The notes under the pieces are model-generated. The model searched no databases, was not told the DNA's origin, and worked only from the letters and a program-made list of their open reading frames with translations. A stretch of 64,000 bases of DNA, taken from positions 3,844,001 to 3,908,000 of the forward strand of contig NZ_CP032155.1 of NCBI RefSeq assembly GCF_008329905.1. Reading direction: 5' to 3'. Both the position numbers and the translations under genes were made by a program. Below, piece after piece: positions 58,555 to 64,000 of the stretch (positions are counted from its first letter, which is position 1; each line of letters begins with the position of its first letter). This DNA is from Mycobacterium sp. ELW1. Lineage in GTDB: Bacteria; Actinomycetota; Actinomycetes; Mycobacteriales; Mycobacteriaceae.

Positions 58555-59140
58555 TGCCTGTCACCGACGTGAAGCACGATCCAGAGAACCTGACGCTGAC
58601 CATCACCGCTGACTTCGCGGCGCCGGTACAGCGGGTCTGGCAGATCTACGCCGACCCTCGACAGTTGGAGAAGGTGTGGGGCCGCGACGTCGACCACACT
58701 CACGCCCGGACGGCGCGACACACTCTACGCCCCGACGTGGAGAACGCGTACGCGACCGGCGCAGCGACACTACGCCGTGGGGGCCGCCCTCGCATCCGGC
58801 GACGTTCGTCGACCACAGCCTCACCCCGGGCAGCCGGGTCACCTACTACATGACCGGCCCGGACGGCGAGAAATACGCCGGGTACTGGGACATCACCACC
58901 GTCGACGAGCCGACGAGCTTCACGTTCCGGGACGGGTTCGCCGACGCGGACTTGAACCCGAACCCCGATATGCCGGTCTCGGAGAACACCTACACCTTCA
59001 CCGAACACAACGGCGGCACCCGCGCGGTCTACGTCAGCACGTTCGCCTCCGCCGAAGGTCTTCAGCAGGTGCTCGACATGGGTGTGGTCGAGGGCGCCAC
59101 GTCGGCGATCAACCAGATCGACGAGCTGCTCGCGTCCTGA
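58554..59140 (+). pseudogene. SRPBCC (AHSA1-like) protein, interrupted
   Basis: The first part (VTDVKHDPENLTLTITADFAAPVQRVWQIYADPRQLEKVWG) and the last part (PSHPATFVDHSLTPGSRVTYYM ... VEGATSAINQIDELLAS) are clear START/AHSA1-type segments in different frames. About 100 extra bases (58681-58780) separate them; removing these restores VWGPPSHPATFVDH without a break. The extra piece translates to VDHTHARTARHTLRPDVENAYA, which resembles the next stretch of the gene (VDHSLTPGSRVTYYMTG ... GEKYA) and so looks like a decayed partial duplication. The intact protein would have about 161 residues and partner the ArsR regulator. Confidence 0.8.
58681..58780 (+). repeat. Imperfect internal duplication of ~100 bases
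   Basis: This stretch interrupts the SRPBCC gene and shifts the frame by one. It shares CGTCGACCACA, then a CTCAC-CCCGG block, then a GGCC(C)GGACGGCGAGAA/GCCCCGACGTGGAGAA block with 58805-58885, with small gaps. Short related sequences (GTGGGGCCGC and GTGGGGGCCGC) flank it. No terminal inverted repeats were seen, so it is not an obvious mobile element. Confidence 0.55.
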
Positions 59141-59146
59141 GGGCCG

Positions 59147-60124
59147 TCAGTCCTGGGCGGAGAGGATCGCGCGAGCCTTCTCGGTGTCCTTGCCCATCGC
59201 CTGGATCAGATCGTCCACCGAATCGAACTTGAGCTGGCCACGCAGCCGGGCGACAAAGTCGACCGCGACATGCTGGCCGTACAGGTCGGCAGCGGTGTCC
59301 AGGACAAACGCCTCCACGGTCCGGGTCCGCCCGGAGAACGTCGGGTTGGTACCCACCGAGACCGCGGCCTGATACCGCTCCCCGGGCGTCACCGAACCCG
59401 TCACTGGGCCGTGGCCCAGCACGGTGAACCACGCGGCGTACACCCCGTCGGCCGGAATCGCGGAGTACATCGGCGGTGCGACGTTGGCGGTCGGGAAACC
59501 CAGCACCCGGCCGCGGCCGTCGCCGCGCACCACCACGCCTTCGACGCGATGCGGGCGGCCCAGCGCCTCGGCGGCGGTCACCACGTCACCGGCGTCGACG
59601 CAGGAGCGGATGTAGGTCGACGAGAACGTGACGGTTTCGCTCTGGTGGTGCTCGGCGACCAGCGACAGGCTCTCGACGGCGAAGCCGAACCGTTCACCGG
59701 CCCTGCGCAAGGTGCCGACGTTGCCGGCCGCCTTCTTGCCGAAGGTGAAGTTCTCGCCAACGATCACCTCGACGACGTGCAGCCGCTCCACCAGCAGTTC
59801 ATGGATATAGCGCTCCGGGGTGAGCTTCATGAAATCGGTGGTGAACGGCACCACCAGGAACACGTCGATGCCCAATTCCTCGGCCAGTTCGGCGCGCCGG
59901 GTCAATGTGGTCAGCTGAGCCGGGTGGCTTCCCGGGAACACCACTTCCATGGGGTGCGGGTCGAACGTCATCAGCACCGTCGGGACCCCGCGCGACCGGC
60001 CGGCTTTGACCGCACGCCCGATCAGCTCCGCGTGCCCGCGGTGCACCCCGTCGAAGACGCCGATGGTCACCACGCATCGGCCCCAGTCCGAGGGGATCTC
60101 GTCCTGTCCGCGCCACCGTTCCAC
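59147..60124 (-). CDS. ribF: Bifunctional riboflavin kinase/FAD synthetase
   Basis: The 325-residue enzyme has the FAD synthetase nucleotidyl-transferase start VTIGVFDGVHRGHAELI and a riboflavin kinase domain in its second half with GFPTANVAPP and GTNPTFSGRTRTVEAF. It makes FMN and then FAD. It corresponds to Rv2786c. It starts at GTG 60124 and converges with the SRPBCC remnant, leaving six bases between stops. Confidence 0.96.
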   Translation of the reverse strand: MERWRGQDEIPSDWGRCVVTIGVFDGVHRGHAELIGRAVKAGRSRGVPTVLMTFDPHPMEVVFPGSHPAQLTTLTRRAELAEELGIDVFLVVPFTTDFMKLTPERYIHELLVERLHVVEVIVGENFTFGKKAAGNVGTLRRAGERFGFAVESLSLVAEHHQSETVTFSSTYIRSCVDAGDVVTAAEALGRPHRVEGVVVRGDGRGRVLGFPTANVAPPMYSAIPADGVYAAWFTVLGHGPVTGSVTPGERYQAAVSVGTNPTFSGRTRTVEAFVLDTAADLYGQHVAVDFVARLRGQLKFDSVDDLIQAMGKDTEKARAILSAQD

Positions 60125-60186
60125 GACGGCAAGCCTACGGCGCGCCGGGCCGCCCGGACACGCCAGATCCCCAGATCAGGTGATGA

Positions 60187-60201
60187 TTGCCTAAACTTTT
60201 G
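60187..60201. promoter_or_regulatory. Candidate metal-repressor operator at sirR
   Basis: TTGCCTAAACTTTTGG contains an imperfect palindrome (CCTAAA with TTTTGG) that covers the -10-like element just before the sirR GTG. DtxR-family operators are of this size and AT-rich core, so autoregulation is plausible. The evidence is weak. Confidence 0.35.
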
Positions 60202-60204
60202 GAT

Positions 60205-60909
60205 GTGAGTCCTGACGAGCGCCCCAACCTCGGGGTACACGACCTGACCACGGTCGCCCAGGACTACCTCAAGACGATCTGGTCGGCCCAGGAGTGGTCG
60301 CTCGACAAGGTCAGCACCAAGCTGCTCGCCGAGCGCATCGGGGTGTCGGCCAGCACCGCCTCGGAATCCATCCGCCGGCTCGCCGACCAGGGCCTGGTGG
60401 ACCACGAGAAGTACGGCGCGGTCACCCTCACCGAACGCGGACGGCTCGCGGCGCTGGCGGTGGTCCGGCGGCACCGGCTGTTGGAGACGTTCCTGATGCG
60501 CGAGCTCGGCTACAGCTGGGACGAGGTGCACGACGAGGCGGAGATTCTCGAGCACGCCATCAGCGACATGATGCTCGACCGGATCGACGCCAAGCTGGGC
60601 CATCCGGTTCGCGATCCGCACGGCGACCCCATCCCGACCGCCGACGGGCTTGTCCCCACACCGCCCGCCCGGCAGCTGTCGGCATGTGTCGACGGCGAAC
60701 TCGGCACCGTGGCACGGATTTCCGATGCCGACCCCGAGATGCTGCGTTATTTCGACACCGTCGGCATCAGCCTGGACTCGCGGCTTCGGGTGCTCGCGCG
60801 GCGCGACTTCGCCGGCGTCATCTCGGTGTCGGTGGAGGCACCCGACGGCGCGGCAAGCACCGTTGAGCTAGGCAGCCCTGCCGCCCAGGCGATTTGGGTC
60901 ACCGGCTAG
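60205..60909 (+). CDS. sirR: DtxR/MntR-type metal-dependent regulator SirR
   Basis: The 234-residue protein has a DtxR-type winged helix (AQDYLKTIWSAQEWSLDKVSTKLLAERIGVSASTASESIRRLADQG), a metal-binding helical domain (RRHRLLETFLMRELGYSWDEVHDEAEILEHAIS) and a C-terminal FeoA/SH3-like domain. It corresponds to Rv2788, considered an Mn-responsive repressor. GTG 60205 is preferred over TTG 60187 because a -10-like TAAACT at 60192-60197 would place the transcript start at or next to the GTG, again leaderless. Confidence 0.93.
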   Translation: MSPDERPNLGVHDLTTVAQDYLKTIWSAQEWSLDKVSTKLLAERIGVSASTASESIRRLADQGLVDHEKYGAVTLTERGRLAALAVVRRHRLLETFLMRELGYSWDEVHDEAEILEHAISDMMLDRIDAKLGHPVRDPHGDPIPTADGLVPTPPARQLSACVDGELGTVARISDADPEMLRYFDTVGISLDSRLRVLARRDFAGVISVSVEAPDGAASTVELGSPAAQAIWVTG

Positions 60910-60920
60910 GCCCCAGCCGG
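60902..60920. terminator. Hairpin between sirR and truB
   Basis: CCGGCT (60902-60907, including part of the sirR stop region) and AGCCGG (60915-60920) pair around seven bases. It lies between the convergent sirR and truB stops. Confidence 0.55.
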
Positions 60921-60923
60921 CGA

Positions 60924-61817
60924 CTACAGCGTGGCAGGCCGAATCACCACGACTGATCTGGTGCGACCGCCCTTGTCTTCCAGCAGTGCGATCACCCGGC
61001 GATCAGGATCGGTTGCGGCATAGACCCCGTCGATTCCCGCCGCGCTCAGCGACCGGCCGTGGCTGGCGTCCTCGGCTTCGGTAGCGGTGATGTCGCGGCA
61101 CGGGAACGCCAACAGGCAGGCGTCGTCGAGGGAGTAGCTCAGTTGCGGATGTTCGGCGAGTTCGTCCAGCGACCTGGCGTGATCAAGGCCGTAGCCACCA
61201 ACACGGGTGCGGCGCAACGCCGTCAGATGTCCGCCGACACCGAGTGCATCACCCAGGTCGCGGGCCAGTGCCCGGATGTAGGTACCCGACGAGCAGTCCA
61301 CCGCGACGTCGAGGTCCACAAACTCACCGTCGCGCCGGATGTCACACACGTCGAACCGGTCGATCCGCACGGTGCGCTCGGCCAACTCCACCTGCTGGCC
61401 TTCGCGCACCAGCTGATAGGCACGCTTGCCGCCGATCTTGACGGCACTGACCGCGGACGGCCGCTGCGAGATCTCGCCGCGCAGGTCCGCGATACCGGCG
61501 TGGATCTGCCCGTCGGTGATGTCAGCCGCGGAAACATCCTGCAGGACTTCGCCTTCGGCGTCATCGGTGGTGGTGGACCGGCCCAGCCGGACCGTCGCGG
61601 TGTACGACTTCGACGTGGCGGTCACCAGTCCCAGGATCTTGGTTGCCCGTTCGATCCCGATGACCAGCACACCGGTCGCCATCGGGTCCAGGGTGCCGGC
61701 ATGGCCGACCTTCCGGGTCCCGAAGATCCGCCGGCAGCGGCCCACCACATCGTGACTGGTCATACCACCGGGCTTGTCGACGACGACGATCCCGGGCTCC
61801 GGTCCGCCGGACGTCAC
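60924..61817 (-). CDS. truB: tRNA pseudouridine-55 synthase
   Basis: The 297-residue enzyme has the catalytic Asp in [14 protein letters not shown], the [15 protein letters not shown] opening, and [24 protein letters not shown]. It converts U55 in the T-loop of tRNA. It corresponds to Rv2793c. GTG 61817 overlaps the pptT stop by four bases; the longer open frame is discarded because it would lie over pptT. Confidence 0.96.
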   Translation of the reverse strand: MTSGGPEPGIVVVDKPGGMTSHDVVGRCRRIFGTRKVGHAGTLDPMATGVLVIGIERATKILGLVTATSKSYTATVRLGRSTTTDDAEGEVLQDVSAADITDGQIHAGIADLRGEISQRPSAVSAVKIGGKRAYQLVREGQQVELAERTVRIDRFDVCDIRRDGEFVDLDVAVDCSSGTYIRALARDLGDALGVGGHLTALRRTRVGGYGLDHARSLDELAEHPQLSYSLDDACLLAFPCRDITATEAEDASHGRSLSAAGIDGVYAATDPDRRVIALLEDKGGRTRSVVVIRPATL

Positions 61818-62482
61818 AACACGATCGCCGTCAGTACCAGGCCACCGCCCACCGACCACCGGCCGGCCAGTTCGTGTAGCGGCGGGCCGGAGCGCGCGGC
61901 CGGGTCGATCAGGATTCGCGACACGAACGTTCCCGTGACCCCGGAGGAGTCGACATCGAACGTGATGTGAGCATCCTCGAATCCCAGCCAACGCTCGGTC
62001 AACGGGAACCACACCTTGTAGGTTGCTTCCTTGGCGCAGAACAAGATTCGATCCCAGTGCAGTCCGCCAGGGAGGGCGCCCATCTCATACCGCTCGGCGG
62101 GCAGGCTGACCGCGTTCAGAACCCCGTCGGGCAGCACGCCGTGCGGCTCGGCGTCGATGCCGACCGAACGGACCGCCGTCGTGCGTCCGACCACCGCGCC
62201 GCGGTAACCCTGGGTATGCGTCAGGCTACCTACTACGCCGTCGGGCCAGCACGGCTCACCCTTCTCCCCTTTGAGGATCGGCGCCGGCGGGAAACCGAGT
62301 TGCCCCAACGCCACCCGCGCACAATGGCGGACGGTGATGAATTCGTTGCGCCGCTTGGCCACCGACTTCGCGATCAGCGGCTCTTCCTCGGGCAGCGGAG
62401 CCAAATCCGGCGGATCGTCGTAGGTCTCGGCGAACACCAGACCGTCGAGTTCGGGCAGCACCGCCCGCATGAGCTCGCTCAT
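61814..62482 (-). CDS. pptT: 4'-phosphopantetheinyl transferase PptT
   Basis: The 222-residue enzyme has the Sfp-type motifs [16 protein letters not shown] and [15 protein letters not shown] (Mg-binding Asp/Glu and the catalytic KExxxK), with [20 protein letters not shown]. It transfers phosphopantetheine from CoA to carrier proteins of mycolate and polyketide synthases. It corresponds to Rv2794c. It overlaps pptH upstream and truB downstream by four bases each. Confidence 0.97.
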   Translation of the reverse strand: MSELMRAVLPELDGLVFAETYDDPPDLAPLPEEEPLIAKSVAKRRNEFITVRHCARVALGQLGFPPAPILKGEKGEPCWPDGVVGSLTHTQGYRGAVVGRTTAVRSVGIDAEPHGVLPDGVLNAVSLPAERYEMGALPGGLHWDRILFCAKEATYKVWFPLTERWLGFEDAHITFDVDSSGVTGTFVSRILIDPAARSGPPLHELAGRWSVGGGLVLTAIVL

Positions 62483-63414
62483 TCGCGCCGACTGCGCAGA
62501 CGCTCGCGCAGCTTCGTCGACTGCTCCTTCATCTCCTCGGTGATGACGAAGTGGCCGCCGAAATCGTTGAGATAGCCCGGCGCGTACTGAGGGTCGGGCA
62601 GGATCTGGCGCAACCAGCGATAAGGCTTGCGGCGCCGCCACTCTCGGGGATAGCCGACGGACACCTCCTCGAAGCGCACATCGTCGTACCAGGTGGTCCG
62701 CGGGATGTGCAGGTGACCGTAGACCGAGCAGACCGCGTTGTAGCGGGTGTGCCAGTCAGCGGTCTCGGTGGTCCCGCACCACAGCGAGAACTCCGGAAAG
62801 AACAACACGTCGCAGGGCTCACGCCGTAACGGGAAGTGGTTCACCAACACCGTGGGCGTCATCCAGTCGAGTTCGTCGAGCCGAGCCTTGGTGTGGCGCA
62901 GCCGATCCCGGCACCACGCGTCGCGGGTGGCGTAGGGCTCGCTGGACAGCAGAAATTCGTCGGTGGCCACCACATTGCGTTCCCGGGCGATCGCCAGGCC
63001 CTCGGCCTTGGTCGTCGCGCCCGGGGGCAGAAACGTGTAGTCGTAGAGCAGGAACATCGGCACGATCGTCGCCGGGCCGCCCTGCTCGGTCCACACCGGA
63101 AACGGATGTTCCGGGGTCACGATGCCCATCTCGTCGCACATGTTGACCAGATAGTCGTAACGGGCCCGGCCGAACACCTGAACCGGGTCCTTGCCGGTGG
63201 TCCACAGCTCGTGGTTGCCCGGCACCCAGATCACCTTGGCGAAGCGCCGGCGCAGCAGATCCAGCGACCAGCGGATGTCGTCGGTGCGCTCGGCGACGTC
63301 ACCGGCGACGATCAGCCAGTCATCGGGGGTCGAGGGATACAGCGATTCGGTGACCGGCTTGTTGCCGGTGTGACCCGTATGCAGGTCGCTGATCGCCCAG
63401 AGCGTGGGTGCCAC
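62479..63414 (-). CDS. pptH: Metallophosphoesterase PptH
   Basis: The 311-residue calcineurin-like phosphoesterase has the metal motifs SDLHTGH, VAGDVAERTDDI, PGNHELW, NHFP and YGHLHIPRT. It corresponds to Rv2795c, shown in M. tuberculosis to hydrolyse phosphopantetheine from carrier proteins, the reverse of PptT. Their four-base overlap makes transferase and hydrolase translationally coupled. Confidence 0.92.
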   Translation of the reverse strand: MAPTLWAISDLHTGHTGNKPVTESLYPSTPDDWLIVAGDVAERTDDIRWSLDLLRRRFAKVIWVPGNHELWTTGKDPVQVFGRARYDYLVNMCDEMGIVTPEHPFPVWTEQGGPATIVPMFLLYDYTFLPPGATTKAEGLAIARERNVVATDEFLLSSEPYATRDAWCRDRLRHTKARLDELDWMTPTVLVNHFPLRREPCDVLFFPEFSLWCGTTETADWHTRYNAVCSVYGHLHIPRTTWYDDVRFEEVSVGYPREWRRRKPYRWLRQILPDPQYAPGYLNDFGGHFVITEEMKEQSTKLRERLRSRRE

Positions 63415-63511
63415 AACATGCCAGCCTACGTGCGCACGTCACGCCGCCCCAGTTCTGGGTGATGAACCCCACCGGTGAACACGCCGGTTCGCGCTACATA
63501 TTCTGAGAGGC

Positions 63512-64000
63512 GTGCACAGCAGTCGGGTTCGAAAGATCGTCGACCGATCGCTTTCCCGCGCTCTTCGCATATCGCCGCCGACCACGGACTATGCCGTGCA
63601 TCGCGGCGTCGGGGTGCCGATGCGCGACGGCGCGATCTTGCGGGCCACCCACTATGCGCCCGAGGGCACACCGCTGGGCACCATCCTGGTCCGCTGCCCC
63701 TACGGCCGGTCCTTCCCGTTCTCCCTGGTCTACGCCCAGCTCTACGCCGCCCGCGGCTACCACGTCCTGCTGCAGAGTGTGCGCGGCACATTCGGCTCCG
63801 GCGGCGACTTCGTGCCGATGGTCCACGAAGCCGACGACGCCGCCGACACCGTGGTCTGGCTGCGCCGCCAGCCGTGGTTCACCGGCACCTTCGCCACCAT
63901 CGGGCTGTCCTACCTGGGCTTCACCCAATGGGCGCTGCTGTCCGACCCGCCGCCGGAGCTCGTCGCCGCGGTGATCACCGTCGGGCCGCACGACTTTCAT
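63512..64000 (+). CDS. CocE/NonD family hydrolase (partial)
   Basis: The frame starts at GTG 63512 and stays open to the end of the window (163 codons). It shows the X-Pro dipeptidyl-peptidase/CocE fold: GVGVPMRDGAILRATHYAPEG, VLLQSVRGTFGSGGDF and the nucleophile elbow GLSYLGF with Ser133. It corresponds by position and type to Rv2800. An esterase or acyl hydrolase role is likely; the substrate and the C-terminal half lie outside the window. Confidence 0.9.
   Translation, partial: MHSSRVRKIVDRSLSRALRISPPTTDYAVHRGVGVPMRDGAILRATHYAPEGTPLGTILVRCPYGRSFPFSLVYAQLYAARGYHVLLQSVRGTFGSGGDFVPMVHEADDAADTVVWLRRQPWFTGTFATIGLSYLGFTQWALLSDPPPELVAAVITVGPHDFH

Noticed and set aside
58681..58780. Small mobile element (MITE) in the SRPBCC gene
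   Set aside because: No terminal inverted repeats; the sequence resembles the adjacent part of the gene itself.

Overview
The window comes from a high-GC, non-tuberculous mycobacterium (Mycobacterium/Mycolicibacterium type). The evidence is gene order. It carries recX-recA-DUF3046, ephG, pspM-pspA-clgR, pgsA3, argA, ftsK, rnj-dapA-thyX, dfrA-thyA, dapB, ald, pepR-gpsI-rpsO, ribF, sirR, truB-pptT-pptH in the order of the M. tuberculosis Rv2736c-Rv2800 segment, with species-specific inserts between core blocks. Many starts are GTG, four-base start/stop overlaps are frequent, and at least two genes look leaderless.

Layout. 0-2.4 kb: glutamate-type ABC uptake genes gluA(end)-B-C-D. 2.5-8.0 kb: accessory genes (DUF1254/DUF1214 protein, two SDR/F420-type redox enzymes, two small secreted proteins, a P450). 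8.0-10.5 kb: recX-recA with two DNA-damage control elements, a frameshifted alpha/beta hydrolase and DUF3046. 10.5-18.6 kb: glycosyltransferase, ephG, envelope-stress genes pspM-pspA-clgR, cinA-like, pgsA3, argA, ftsK. 18.8-23.6 kb: monooxygenase/SDR pair, a three-gene heme-dependent N-demethylase (Dmm-like) operon and a transporter. 23.6-33.1 kb: rnj, dapA, thyX, a GGDEF protein, an acyl-CoA synthetase, a YcaQ-like protein, dfrA, thyA and a dienelactone hydrolase. 33.1-46.1 kb: accessory island. 46.1-64 kb: conserved dapB-to-pptH block with ald, a broken class A beta-lactamase and a broken SRPBCC gene.

The most interesting part is 34.5-46.1 kb. A 1435-residue STAND-ATPase/GAF/class III cyclase protein precedes seven tightly overlapping genes (38.94-46.08 kb). 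They encode a 258-residue protein whose pattern suggests to me an HK97-fold encapsulin-like shell subunit, a polyprenyl diphosphate synthase, two small helical proteins, a CrtC-like lipocalin hydratase, an SCP2-like lipid-binding protein, and a 1018-residue FAD oxidoreductase with a long Pro/Ala/Gln-rich tail that repeats an amphipathic helix. I propose a compartment or scaffold for isoprenoid chemistry. This is a hypothesis from pattern reading, not an established assignment.

Three genes are interrupted: a one-base loss in a G run, a two-base gain in a GC run, and a ~100-base imperfect duplication. They may be real pseudogenes or sequence errors, and reads should decide.
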